Below the pieces are notes generated by a model, which did no database searches, was not told the DNA's origin, and worked only from the letters and a program-made list of their open reading frames with translations. Made by a program: the position numbers and the translations under genes. Positions 45,691-54,687 of a stretch of 64,000 nucleotides of DNA are shown one piece after another. The stretch spans positions 103,937 through 167,936 of the forward strand of contig NZ_JACBYB010000009.1 of NCBI RefSeq assembly GCF_013415365.1, given 5' to 3'. The first letter of the stretch is position 1, and every line of letters begins with the position of its first letter. Source of the DNA: Gemella sp. GL1. Lineage in GTDB: Bacteria > Bacillota > Bacilli > Staphylococcales > Gemellaceae.

Positions 45691-47058
45691 TTACTTAGCA
45701 GATAAAGCTGCCATTGTAATGTAGTTATAAGGTTTGTTGAAATGTGGTAAGAATAGAATGTCTAATAGAGCTAATCTTTCTATTGTTACTTTTTCCTGAA
45801 TTGCTAGTGAGAACATGTGCATTCCCATAGAAATATCTTCCTTAGATGCCATTTGAGCTCCCAATACCACACGAGTATCTTTGTCATAAACTATACGAAT
45901 CTTAACCTCATGGTTATCCTCTTCCATAAATTCTGGTTTTTGTAAATCTGAGAAATCAGTAGCTACTGCATTATATCCAGCTCTTTTCGCCTTTTCTAAA
46001 GTAAGACCTGTCGATACCATTTTTAGGTCATAAATAGCAATCCCATTAGATCCTTGAACACCTGCAGTTTCAATTTCTGTACCACAAGCATTGTGAGCTG
46101 CCACGATAGCCGTACGTACTGCGTTAGTTGCTAAAGCAATATAGTTTGTATCATTTAAAGCATTGTCATAAACTGTCGCACAGTCACCAATTGCATATAC
46201 ATCTGGTAAGTTTGTTTGTCCTTTTTTGTTAACTAAGAAAGCTCCATTACGGAATAATTCTAGTTTTCCGTTTCCTAATGCAGTATTTGGTCTAAATCCT
46301 ACTGCAAGGATAACCATATCTACATCAAAAGTTTCTTTATCAGTTACTAAACGCTCAACTTTTCCATTACCTTCTACCGCTTGAACAGTTTGTCCAAACG
46401 CTAATTTAATTCCATGATCAGCTAGGTTTTTATTCATTAATTCCGTAAATTCTGGATCATAGTATCCACCTAGAGATGTTGTTGCTATATCTACTAAAGT
46501 AACTTCCTTGTTTAGACGTTCAAAAGCTTCTGCTAACTCAACCCCAATATATCCTGCACCCACTACAGCAACACGTTTAATATCTGGATTGTTTAATTTT
46601 TCAATAACTTCTGCTGAATTTTGATATAATTTTACAAATTGTAAATTCTCCAACTTAGCCTTAAATTCACGACTACCTTCTTGGAATTCAGCCCCTTTAA
46701 TTGGTGGCAAGATTGGTTGTGACCCTGTAGCCAAGATTAATTTATCATAAGTTTCTACATGCTCTTTACCATTTACAAGAGCAGTAACCTCTTTTTTATC
46801 GTAGTCAATTCCAACTACTGGTGATTCCATATAAACTTTAGCCCCAGCAGCTTCTAATTTTTCTTTACTTGAATAGAACAAACCTTCCGGTCCTGAGATT
46901 TGCTTCCCAATCCAAAGTGCCATACCACATCCTAAGAAAGAAATATTAGAATTTTGGTCAAATACAACTACCTCATTTTCTTCTCCATAGTTATTTAAAA
47001 TAGTATTAATAGCTGACGTTCCCGCATGATTAGCTCCTACTACAACGATTTTACTCAT
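45691..47058 (-). CDS. nox: Water-forming NADH oxidase
   Basis: Reduces O2 to water with NADH, regenerating NAD in a fermentative host. The start [20 protein letters not shown] has GGAGG 8 nt upstream; 23 further in-frame residues upstream have no such site. The 455 residues match streptococcal Nox: FAD fold at the N-terminus, redox-active Cys44 ([13 protein letters not shown]), NAD fold ([21 protein letters not shown]) and FAD block [11 protein letters not shown]. CoA-disulfide reductases are the close alternative. Confidence 0.93.
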   Translation of the reverse strand: MSKIVVVGANHAGTSAINTILNNYGEENEVVVFDQNSNISFLGCGMALWIGKQISGPEGLFYSSKEKLEAAGAKVYMESPVVGIDYDKKEVTALVNGKEHVETYDKLILATGSQPILPPIKGAEFQEGSREFKAKLENLQFVKLYQNSAEVIEKLNNPDIKRVAVVGAGYIGVELAEAFERLNKEVTLVDIATTSLGGYYDPEFTELMNKNLADHGIKLAFGQTVQAVEGNGKVERLVTDKETFDVDMVILAVGFRPNTALGNGKLELFRNGAFLVNKKGQTNLPDVYAIGDCATVYDNALNDTNYIALATNAVRTAIVAAHNACGTEIETAGVQGSNGIAIYDLKMVSTGLTLEKAKRAGYNAVATDFSDLQKPEFMEEDNHEVKIRIVYDKDTRVVLGAQMASKEDISMGMHMFSLAIQEKVTIERLALLDILFLPHFNKPYNYITMAALSAK

Positions 47059-47095
47059 TTTATTTTCCTCCAACATTGTTATATATTTGAAGTAT

Positions 47096-47124
47096 ATTAT
47101 ATAACAATAAGAATTAGATGTCAA
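47096..47124 (-). promoter_or_regulatory. Consensus promoter of nox
   Basis: Minus strand TTGACA (47119-47124), 17 nt, TATAAT (47096-47101): a perfect sigma-A promoter. Confidence 0.93.
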
Positions 47125-47129
47125 CAAAT

Positions 47130-47171
47130 TTATTCACAAATTATTCACATTTTAGACATTTTTTATTCACA
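47130..47171 (-). promoter_or_regulatory. Three TGTGAATAA direct repeats upstream of nox
   Basis: TGTGAATAA occurs three times on the minus strand (47130-47138, 47141-47149, 47163-47171), starting just upstream of the -35 box. TTGTGAA is the half site of the redox repressor Rex, but here the copies are direct, not inverted. Confidence 0.65.
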
Positions 47172-47340
47172 TTTTGTAGAATTATGCCCTTAAAATCGTA
47201 AAATACGGAATATTTCTCATCTTACAACAAGATTTTTTAAGTATTTAATTTCATTGATTTTTCTCACTTAATATATGGCAGATTTTACAAAAAGATGTAT
47301 TAAAACAAAACAAACTATAAATTATTATTCACTTGACCAT

Positions 47341-47376
47341 AAAAAAACAAGCAGTTTAATTAACTACTTGTTTTTA
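47341..47376 (-). terminator. Terminator after the CYTH gene
   Basis: AAACAAGTAGTTAATT / AATTAAACTGCTTGTTT hairpin followed by seven Ts on the minus strand. Confidence 0.9.
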
Positions 47377-47386
47377 AGAATATCTA

Positions 47387-47962
47387 TTATTTAGATGACT
47401 TTTTATAGGCAAATGCTCTTGCTATTTTAGGCTGAGCTTCTTCTTTCTCTATTTCTAATTCCATAAGTAAATTTTCAAAAGCAACTTTTCCACTTTCATA
47501 ATCTTCCACTTCAAATTCTAACTCATAGTCTATCATATTTCCTAAGAAATAGGTCTTATCTAATATTATACGACCTGAGCTTATATGCCTTTCTTTTCTC
47601 TCAGTTTGAATTTTTTGAATAAGTACTAATTCTCCTAATATTTCAAATTCAGATAATTGTTGACTAATAACGTCTGGAAGATTAATTTGAATAAGAGTAT
47701 CAGGAACAAATCCCGCTTCCCAAGGAACAGTATACTCAAGATTCTCTTTTTCTTTTTTAATTTTTAAAGTTAATTCAGATTTACTATCTGTGTGCCTTAT
47801 CCTTAAAGCGGCACCCACTCTTCTTAGAGAAAAATCTACTGTTTCATAGTAATAATTTGAATTATTAATCGTTGGCTCACCTTCTAATGAAAAATGATTA
47901 TATACTTTCTGATAATCTTCCTCATTAAGAAGATTTTTAAATTCTATTTCTCTTTCCAGCAT
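47387..47962 (-). CDS. CYTH-domain protein
   Basis: 191 residues starting with the CYTH signature ExExK (E5, E7, K9 in MLEREIEFK). Further charged strands (LRIRHTDSKSELTLKIKK, YELEFEVEDYESG) supply the tunnel residues. CYTH enzymes hydrolyse triphosphates such as inorganic triphosphate or thiamine triphosphate with divalent metal; some make cAMP. YjbK of Bacillus is the likely ortholog. It begins one base into the end of the methyltransferase gene. Confidence 0.9.
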   Translation of the reverse strand: MLEREIEFKNLLNEEDYQKVYNHFSLEGEPTINNSNYYYETVDFSLRRVGAALRIRHTDSKSELTLKIKKEKENLEYTVPWEAGFVPDTLIQINLPDVISQQLSEFEILGELVLIQKIQTERKERHISSGRIILDKTYFLGNMIDYELEFEVEDYESGKVAFENLLMELEIEKEEAQPKIARAFAYKKSSK

Positions 47963-48522
47963 TAGTACATCTCCTTTATTTTTTCAATAGCGATTATAAA
48001 TGGTGCATTATTTATTTGATTTATAAACTCGTAAGATAAAACTTGATAATATTTTTGATTTAATCCTCTACTATAATCTTCTACAATATTTTTTTCTATC
48101 TTACCCTCGTCATGACCCCAATAAATAACCATAACAACTATTCCTCCTACTTCTAAAAGTCTTAACATTTTTTCTAAAGCTTCTTTGGTAGTTTGACCTA
48201 AGGTTGTTACTTCATGGTCTGAATTGGGTAAATAACCTAAGTTAAAAACAACCGCCTTTATATCTTCTTTTACATATAAATCGACATTTTGATGACCATC
48301 TTTAATCACTTCAACTTTTTCTAATAAATCATTGTCTTCTAGTAACTTTTTTGTATTTTCTATAGCCATATCTTGCACATCAAAAGCATAGACTTTCTTA
48401 GCCGCAGATTTGGCTAAAAATAAACTATCATAGCCATTTCCTGCCGTAGCATCAATCACTATAGAATTTTTATCAATCTTTTCTTTTAATAATTTTTTAG
48501 CGAAAACTAAAACCTTATCCAT
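47962..48522 (-). CDS. Class I SAM methyltransferase, MnmM/YtqB-like
   Basis: 186 residues with the SAM site VIDATAGNGYDSLFLAKSA and the family motif AVVFNLGYLPNSDHEVTT, as in YtqB. YtqB/MnmM methylates the wobble-uridine modification of certain tRNAs in Bacillus and Staphylococcus; the same role is inferred. It overlaps the upstream gene by 8 nt and the CYTH gene by 1 nt. Confidence 0.88.
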   Translation of the reverse strand: MDKVLVFAKKLLKEKIDKNSIVIDATAGNGYDSLFLAKSAAKKVYAFDVQDMAIENTKKLLEDNDLLEKVEVIKDGHQNVDLYVKEDIKAVVFNLGYLPNSDHEVTTLGQTTKEALEKMLRLLEVGGIVVMVIYWGHDEGKIEKNIVEDYSRGLNQKYYQVLSYEFINQINNAPFIIAIEKIKEMY

Positions 48523-49420
48523 TTTCTTTCATCTTTCTTAGCACCTGATCCAATTCTACATAGACATCTTCTGCAACAGTAAAGTCTATTATATTTTGAA
48601 GCAATTTAGCTAAATCTTTCCTTATTGCCTCATCATCTTCCAAGTGTGTTTTCATAGATAGTAATGTTTTTTCTATCGAAGCAATCAGACTAGAAGAATC
48701 CTCAACACTTCCAAACTCAGATACGTAGTTTTTAATATTAGTGTCTACTGAATCCATATATGGTGGTATATATACAGTTCTAAGATTATTAACCTTTTCC
48801 CCCACCTTAGAAGACAGTTCTGATAGTTCTGACCAGTAAATTTTTTCATCCAAGCAACCAACTTGTTCCATAATCGTAACCTTATGGTCAAATGGATAAT
48901 ATCTATCTAACTCGACTGATATATCTGCTGCCCTAATGTCATCATAACACTGACTTATAAGAATATGCTGTTTAGGATTTATATTTTTGAAAGCTTCTGG
49001 GTCTGTCGCATCAAGCAAAGAAAATCCTTCTATAGGGTCAAATTTTGCTAGATTAAAACAAGAATCTAAGAATGATTCTCCACCAATTATCTTTACATCA
49101 TCTGCTTCTTCTAAAATCAACTTGCTAGTTAGCTCTGCCACCATAGGATGACCCGGTACTAGATAAGCCACATCTATCTTCTTAGCCTTTTCTAATATAT
49201 AATCAGCAATAGCTCTATATGTATCAGCAAAATTCTCCTTATCAGTATAAAACCTATCACAGGATTCATAAGCTATATTATTGTCTCTTAGAAAATCAAC
49301 TGCTGGATGTTCATCAATCCTAAGGACAATTTCACCATCTTTAAAGTTTAATATAAAATTCTTTACCTTCTCTTTTATTCCATCTTTTTGACTAGGTCCT
49401 AGCCCGACTATATAAATCAT
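48515..49420 (-). CDS. YabN-like protein: tetrapyrrole-methylase domain with eroded MazG part
   Basis: 301 residues. The N-terminal ~220 residues have the TP-methylase fold (MIYIVGLGPSQKDGI, YLVPGHPMVAE, ISQCYDDIRAADISVEL), as in YabN. The C-terminal ~75 residues occupy the place of a MazG domain but lack the ExxE metal motif, so pyrophosphohydrolase activity is unlikely. YabN has about 490 residues. Function of the first domain in this family is not known. Operon with mnmM-like and CYTH genes. Confidence 0.75.
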   Translation of the reverse strand: MIYIVGLGPSQKDGIKEKVKNFILNFKDGEIVLRIDEHPAVDFLRDNNIAYESCDRFYTDKENFADTYRAIADYILEKAKKIDVAYLVPGHPMVAELTSKLILEEADDVKIIGGESFLDSCFNLAKFDPIEGFSLLDATDPEAFKNINPKQHILISQCYDDIRAADISVELDRYYPFDHKVTIMEQVGCLDEKIYWSELSELSSKVGEKVNNLRTVYIPPYMDSVDTNIKNYVSEFGSVEDSSSLIASIEKTLLSMKTHLEDDEAIRKDLAKLLQNIIDFTVAEDVYVELDQVLRKMKENG

Positions 49421-49741
49421 AATAGCCTCCTAATTATTCATTCTTATCTATTATACAATAAAAAAATAATTCAGCAAAACTGAAAACGTTTTGTCATCTT
49501 TGGCGACTTTTACTTAAAGCAAAAGAAATACCATAGCAAAGCTATTTATACTAGCTAAGATTATTTTATAATTCTAATATAATTATTAAAAATATGCTAC
49601 TATTTTATGCTTGCAAACATTTGTTTTCTAAAGATAGGCCAAATTTTTTACTCTGTCTAAAATTTCAATTTTTTAATAAATAGAAACATTGCAAGTTTAA
49701 TATCAGAAAAAAAGAAGCAAGTCTTTAAGTACCACCTGCTT
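49421..49741. other. Intergenic stretch
   Basis: No gene recognised in about 320 nt. It holds the upstream region of the YabN-like gene and a minus-strand terminator at its left-of-gene end (49707-49743). Confidence 0.5.
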
Positions 49742-49743
49742 CT
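49707..49743 (-). terminator. Terminator after the peptidase-like gene
   Basis: AGAAGCA / TGCTTCT-type stem (imperfect, about 12 bp) followed by seven Ts on the minus strand. Confidence 0.75.
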
Positions 49744-50293
49744 ATGATTTATTCTCATAATTTTTAAATGAAATATGTACATGGTCATAATGATTAGCTG
49801 TTATAGATCCCCTATCTTCCATAGGATTCCAAAGATCTGCTGGACCATATCTATTTCTAACATCCATATAAAACTTTTGTTGCCAAATTATATAAGATAG
49901 GCCCATATTATCAAAATTTTTAACCAGATACTGGGCTATCTCATCCCCCTTATCCTTGTCCCTATAAGTCATCAAGTCTATAGCTAGACCTTTTCCATGA
50001 TCTTCTCTATCTCCTGCTCTATATAAAGAAAAATCCTCAATTTCAAATTTCTTCTCCAAAAATATTTTCATCTTAGCTACTCTTGGATCTAGATTCTTCG
50101 TTGTAGAATCCTGTAAATAGCTATCCCCTATAGAATCCCACAATTCTTGATCTACTTGGTCAGGAAAATAAGTTTGCTTAGGCTTGTTTATTTCTGCTAA
50201 CCTGCTTTCTATAGGAGATTTTAGATAATATATAGCCATAACTAGAAAAGATGTGACTATTAAAAATAAAAATATCTTTCTAATTTTTTTCAT
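49742..50293 (-). CDS. Membrane-anchored peptidase-like protein (ARB_07466-type)
   Basis: 183 residues with an N-terminal membrane segment (about 5-25) and an extracellular domain. The metal-site pattern of the M15-like/ARB_07466 family is visible: DREDHGKGLAIDLM and, near the end, NPMEDRGSITANHYDHVHISF. Related domains are found in cell-wall D,D-peptidases and resuscitation factors. Peptidoglycan cleavage is inferred. Monocistronic. Confidence 0.78.
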   Translation of the reverse strand: MKKIRKIFLFLIVTSFLVMAIYYLKSPIESRLAEINKPKQTYFPDQVDQELWDSIGDSYLQDSTTKNLDPRVAKMKIFLEKKFEIEDFSLYRAGDREDHGKGLAIDLMTYRDKDKGDEIAQYLVKNFDNMGLSYIIWQQKFYMDVRNRYGPADLWNPMEDRGSITANHYDHVHISFKNYENKS

Positions 50294-50498
50294 ACAAAAC
50301 CTTTCTAAAAAGAGCTAGATGTTAGGCTAACTCCAATATTTTAATATATAAAGGCTACAAAAATTCCTTAATGCCCTTGATAATACAGTCTTAAGAGTTT
50401 TCTTACCTACCCTCATACTCCACTTGATTATTATCTATATTTTACCACAGGGCCAATAATCAGTCCCAAACTAAGACTCAGCTTAGATATCCATAAAG

Positions 50499-50535
50499 AA
50501 AATGCACATAACTATTTCTAGCTACATGCATTTTT
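50499..50535 (-). terminator. Terminator after the VOC gene
   Basis: AAAATGCA and TGCATTTT arms with an inner TAGCTA / TAGTTA stem and a GAAA loop on the minus strand. Confidence 0.7.
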
Positions 50536-50567
50536 AATTCAAATACAATCTTTTCCCTACTAAGTTC

Positions 50568-50984
50568 CTAATCTTCTAACTCAGCAACCAATTGCCAATT
50601 AAAACCGTACTTATCAATCAAGTTGGCATAAGCTGGAGAGAAGAATGTCTCCTGTAATTCCAGACTGATTTCTCTAGCATCTTTTGCAAGTTTATCATAA
50701 ATATCCTTAACTTCTTCCACCGAACTAAAGACTAAAGTTGGAACAACATTTCTACCAGAAACATATTCATATTCTGGGCTTTCATCTGAAATCTGGATTC
50801 TGATTCCATCTACTAGTAATTGAGCATTTAACAAACGATCCTTATGCTCCTCTGCAACATTTGGAATTGTGTCTGCCCAAAGTTTCTTACTGACAAGTTC
50901 AGCTCCAAAAACATCCTTATAATAAGCAAGGGCCTCCTGTCCGTTTCCATCAGTAACTAAATAAACTTCTATACGTTTAATCAT
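50568..50984 (-). CDS. PhnB-like VOC-family protein
   Basis: 138 residues of the vicinal-oxygen-chelate fold in the PhnB/DUF1653-like form: RIEVYLVTDGNGQEALAYYKDVFGAEL, LLVDGIRIQISDESPE and a C-terminal FFSPAYANLIDKYGFNWQLVAE. Such proteins include glyoxalase and resistance-type enzymes, but many have no known substrate. No function is assigned. Monocistronic, divergent from the flavoprotein at 51146. Confidence 0.85.
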   Translation of the reverse strand: MIKRIEVYLVTDGNGQEALAYYKDVFGAELVSKKLWADTIPNVAEEHKDRLLNAQLLVDGIRIQISDESPEYEYVSGRNVVPTLVFSSVEEVKDIYDKLAKDAREISLELQETFFSPAYANLIDKYGFNWQLVAELED

Positions 50985-51145
50985 TTTAATTTCCCCTTTT
51001 TAATTTTAAACGGCCTCATTTTAATGAAATCATTATATCATACCAAAAAAGAATGTCAACAATTCATCAAAAACCTAATTTTAAAATTCATTATCTGACC
51101 ATATTATGTTACAATTAAAATTAATGACTAATTAGGAGATTAAGG

Positions 51146-52306
51146 ATGGAAAAATACGATTTAATAATTATCGGTGGCGGTTCCTCGGGGCTGATGATTG
51201 CCGATAGACTTAACGATACAAAATTAAAAGTTCTAATTCTAGAAGGCAGTAAAAGAATTGGTACCAAACTTCTTATGACAGGTAACGGTAGATGTAATGT
51301 ATTGTCTTCTGACTCAGCCTCAGAATTAGAAATTGCTATTCACAATGGAAGATTTTTACGTTCTGCCTATCATAAATATGACCTACATAAATTTTTCAAA
51401 CAACATAAACTTCCCTTAAAACAAGAAAACAGAAGACTCTATCCCGCCAGCGAAAGAGCTAAAGATGTAGTAGAAGCGTTTAAAATTCATAATGTTAAAT
51501 TAAAAAAATCTTGCAAGGTCGATGATCTAATTTTCAAAGATGGACGTCTTGTTGGAGTTAAAACAAAAGAAGGAGAAGAATTCTACGGAAAGAACATAGC
51601 AGTTTGTGCCGGCGGAAAATCCTATCCCCAAAGTGGTTCTGATGGCTCTATGCACAGAATACTAAAAAAGCATGGAGTTAAATTAACAGAGATTTATCCT
51701 AGTGAGGTGGCCCTAATGTATCCCGATTTTGTTGAATTATCAGGTCTTGCCCTGCAAGATGTTAGAATGTTCAACTCTAAAAAAAGGGAATATAGTGGAG
51801 ATTTACTCTTCACCCACAAGGGCTTAAGTGGTCCCTTGTCAATATCTATGGGAGAGTTTGTAGCACGTGGAGAAAATCCTACTTATCTAGACTTCCTACC
51901 TAAGCTGACAGAAGATCAAATCTTCGATAAACTTTGGAATAATCACAAATTTCTAGAAGACAAATTTCCTAAGAGATTTTATCAACATATAATGCAATAC
52001 TTCCCTCACGCTAACCCAAATAAAAAAGAAATAAGAAAATTTGTCACAAACAAAATTAAAAGATATGAATTAGTCGATATAAAAACATTCCCTATCCAAT
52101 ACGCTTTTACAACCGCCGGAGGAGTTAGCCTAAAAGAAGTCTCTCCAAAAACTTGTCAGCACAAAAAGATTGACAACCTATATATAGCCGGTGAAATCCT
52201 TGATTTACACGGTGAAATCGGTGGTTACAACCTCATGGTTGCCTGGTATACTGGTATGATAGTTGCCGATGCAATCAAAGAAAAATTTGGAATTATAGAA
52301 GAATAA
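51146..52306 (+). CDS. HI0933-like flavoprotein (NAD(P)/FAD oxidoreductase)
   Basis: 386 residues. N-terminal FAD site DLIIIGGGSSGLMIADRL, the family block LLMTGNGRCNV near residue 45, AVCAGGKSYPQSGSDGS, and the C-terminal FTTAGGVSLKEVSPKT and GEIGGYNLMVAWYTG. The HI0933/YhiN/aminoacetone-oxidase family is widespread and its physiological substrate is unsettled. RBS AGGAG and own terminator. Confidence 0.9.
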   Translation: MEKYDLIIIGGGSSGLMIADRLNDTKLKVLILEGSKRIGTKLLMTGNGRCNVLSSDSASELEIAIHNGRFLRSAYHKYDLHKFFKQHKLPLKQENRRLYPASERAKDVVEAFKIHNVKLKKSCKVDDLIFKDGRLVGVKTKEGEEFYGKNIAVCAGGKSYPQSGSDGSMHRILKKHGVKLTEIYPSEVALMYPDFVELSGLALQDVRMFNSKKREYSGDLLFTHKGLSGPLSISMGEFVARGENPTYLDFLPKLTEDQIFDKLWNNHKFLEDKFPKRFYQHIMQYFPHANPNKKEIRKFVTNKIKRYELVDIKTFPIQYAFTTAGGVSLKEVSPKTCQHKKIDNLYIAGEILDLHGEIGGYNLMVAWYTGMIVADAIKEKFGIIEE

Positions 52307-52309
52307 ATA

Positions 52310-52338
52310 AAAAACAGCGAGAAATTCTCGCTGTTTTT
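52310..52338. terminator. Terminator after the HI0933-like gene
   Basis: Perfect AAAAACAGCGAGAA / TTCTCGCTGTTTTT palindrome; could also serve the convergent gene. Confidence 0.92.
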
Positions 52339-52393
52339 AAATCTATCCGCTTTACTAACCTAAAATTATTATTTAGAAAATTATAATAATATT

Positions 52394-53494
52394 TTATAAA
52401 CTATCCTTTTTCTTAACATATCTATCTACCGGATAATCAGAGGGATTTAGGATAGTTTCATTTCCACTTAGCAGCATTGCTAGGTCATAACCTATTATGG
52501 TCCCCGTTGTCAGTCCAGATGAACCTAAACCGCTAGCCACATAGACATTCTCCAAAGTCTCTAACTGACCATAAAAAGGAGAATAATCAGAAGTGTAGGC
52601 TCTAATTCCTACCCTAGCCTTAGCAATTTTTGCATTTTTTAATGATAAGAGATATTGCTCCGACTCTCTTCTATAACTATCAAGTAAGTCATTATCAACA
52701 GACAAATCATAAGCCATCTCATTCTCATGGCTAGCCCCAACTGATACCCTTCCATCACTAAAGGGAATTATATCAAACTCCCCCTCTGGCATAATCACTG
52801 GATAATCACCTGTATTTTTATCAGCTATAATATAATCTCTAAGTTGTCCTTTTTGGGGTCTAACATCAACCTCATAACCCAGGGGCTCTAATATCTGACC
52901 CAGCCAAGCACCTGTGGCCAAAATCACCTTATCAAAAATCTGACCATCAATCTCATAAGCATGTCCTAGTTTCTTTATATCAACTTTCTTACTAATTCTA
53001 TTCACCTTAGCTGCAGCTAGTAAATTATCAACCAACTTCTGACCATCTACCCTAGCTGCACCCTCAGCAAATATAAGTCTGCCAGCTCCCGAAAAATCAG
53101 CCATCCTTTCCCTAGCCTCATGGGCAGATAAAAATTTCAAGTCCCCTATAAGAGTAGACTCCTCTCTTCTAGCTTTTGCAATATCATACAAATCCTCTAA
53201 TTTAGATTCATCATTTTTCAATAAAAATACACCTGTTTTTTTATAAAAATCACTTGCATAGCCATCATTCTCTAGATCCTCAACTAATTTACTATAAAAA
53301 TCAGCTCCTAGCCTAGCCATTTTGTACCAAGCCTTATTACGTCTTTTTGAAAACCAGGGACAAATTATTCCTGCCGATGCCTTAGTAGCTTGACCCTCTC
53401 CATGGTCAAATACCGTGATGTTAATTTTTTCTTTTGATAAATAATAAGCGCAGGTTGAACCTACTATTCCCGCCCCTATAATTGCTACTCTCAT
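52394..53494 (-). CDS. DadA/glycine-oxidase-like FAD oxidoreductase
   Basis: 366 residues of the DAO family: MRVAIIGAGIVGSTCAYYLSK binds FAD, ATKASAGIICPWFSKRRNKAW and VILATGAWLGQIL are family blocks, and YVASGLGSSGLTTGTIIGYDLA ends the FAD site. These enzymes deaminate D-amino acids or glycine-type amines. Substrate not determined. Confidence 0.87.
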   Translation of the reverse strand: MRVAIIGAGIVGSTCAYYLSKEKINITVFDHGEGQATKASAGIICPWFSKRRNKAWYKMARLGADFYSKLVEDLENDGYASDFYKKTGVFLLKNDESKLEDLYDIAKARREESTLIGDLKFLSAHEARERMADFSGAGRLIFAEGAARVDGQKLVDNLLAAAKVNRISKKVDIKKLGHAYEIDGQIFDKVILATGAWLGQILEPLGYEVDVRPQKGQLRDYIIADKNTGDYPVIMPEGEFDIIPFSDGRVSVGASHENEMAYDLSVDNDLLDSYRRESEQYLLSLKNAKIAKARVGIRAYTSDYSPFYGQLETLENVYVASGLGSSGLTTGTIIGYDLAMLLSGNETILNPSDYPVDRYVKKKDSL

Positions 53495-53547
53495 CTTATC
53501 ACCTCAAAATATATTTTATAACAGCTGGCCGGCTTATGCAAGGCTAG

Positions 53548-53577
53548 TTTTTTGACATTGTTTTTATAATTTTATAA
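53548..53577 (+). promoter_or_regulatory. Possible promoter of the GST-like gene
   Basis: TTGACA is followed 15-16 nt later by TATAAA in an AT-rich stretch. The spacing is short. Confidence 0.45.
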
Positions 53578-53611
53578 AATCTTTAGTTAAGAAATATTAA
53601 TGGAGGTTCTC

Positions 53612-54490
53612 ATGACTAAACTAAAACAAGAATTGAAACAGGAAGACATGGCCAGTGGTAAATACCACCTAATCGCTGGTTTATTCTGTCCATTTGCCCA
53701 CAGAGCAATTATTGCTAGAGAATATTTGGGGCTAGACAAGCATATCACTATGGATGTTACCTGCCCTGTCAATCAAGAGAGCGGATTAGATTTTGCTGAC
53801 CATGAAAATGCTGTTGACACTTTCTATGGAATGAAAAAACTAATAGACATTTACAAAAATACAGACCCGGATTTCAATGCAAGACCAACAGTCCCTGTCC
53901 TAGTTGATAAGGAAAGCAAAAAAATCGTAAACAAGGAGTCAGCTGAAATCCTAAGAGAGTTTGCCACAAAATTCAAATCACTACATGCTGAGGGAGCTGG
54001 CGACCTATATCCTCACAACTTAAGAAGTGAGATTGATAAGTGGGCTGATTTCATAGGAAATCGAATTAACTCCGCTGTTTACAGAATAGGTTTTGCTACT
54101 GAACAAGAAGTATACGAAAAAGAGTTCAAGTTATTCTTTGAAGCACTTGAGCAGATTGAGGAACATCTAGCTAAAAATAGATTTTTCCTAGGAAATCAAA
54201 TTACTGAAGTTGATATCAAGTTCTACACAACTATGGTTAGATTTGATGAAGTTTACTTCTCACTTTACAAGGCTAATAAAAAACGACTAACAGAATACCA
54301 CAATATCTGGAACTATATGAAAGAACTTTACCAAACTAAAGGTTTCGGCTCTACAACTGACTTTGAGCAAATTAAAAAGGGCTACTACCTAGGTTTTGGT
54401 GGGAGTAAAACTCTTAGCCTAACTTCTGTATATCCCTTAGGATCTGATACAAGTAAGTGGCTAGAAGCACACGATAGAGCTAGTTTATAA
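53612..54490 (+). CDS. Glutathionyl-hydroquinone-reductase-like GST protein
   Basis: 292 residues from the ATG 6 nt after GGAGG; an earlier in-frame ATG overlaps that site. The N-terminal thioredoxin-like part has the GS-HQR Cys motif LFCPFAHRAIIAREYLGL, then RPTVPVLVDKESKKIVNKESAEILREF. The all-helical C-terminal domain holds RFFLGNQITEVDIKFYTTMVRFD. This family removes glutathione from hydroquinones; whether this host makes glutathione or another thiol is unknown. Confidence 0.88.
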   Translation: MTKLKQELKQEDMASGKYHLIAGLFCPFAHRAIIAREYLGLDKHITMDVTCPVNQESGLDFADHENAVDTFYGMKKLIDIYKNTDPDFNARPTVPVLVDKESKKIVNKESAEILREFATKFKSLHAEGAGDLYPHNLRSEIDKWADFIGNRINSAVYRIGFATEQEVYEKEFKLFFEALEQIEEHLAKNRFFLGNQITEVDIKFYTTMVRFDEVYFSLYKANKKRLTEYHNIWNYMKELYQTKGFGSTTDFEQIKKGYYLGFGGSKTLSLTSVYPLGSDTSKWLEAHDRASL

Positions 54491-54494
54491 TAAA

Positions 54495-54526
54495 AAGAAC
54501 CTAGATTTAATCTAGGCTTTTTTATT
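54495..54526 (+). terminator. Terminator after the GST-like gene
   Basis: ACCTAGATTTAATCTAGG hairpin followed by a T-run. The same stem recurs at 57981-58012. Confidence 0.88.
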
Positions 54527-54687
54527 TGATTTCTAAATTATCATAGAAAAATAGACTTGTTTAAACTAGCATATATAAGCCAACTAAATAAGATAGTGTC
54601 GACTTGATTTGTTTAAATTGATAGGAAGTGGAATTGCTTAAATACAAAAATGAGTATCCTATATTATTGACTAAATTAAAGGAAATT

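Larger units (their letters stand above)
47125..47386. other. Intergenic region upstream of nox
   Basis: Beyond the direct repeats (to 47171) and the terminator of the CYTH gene (47341-47376), the remaining 170 nt are AT-rich with no gene recognised. Confidence 0.5.
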
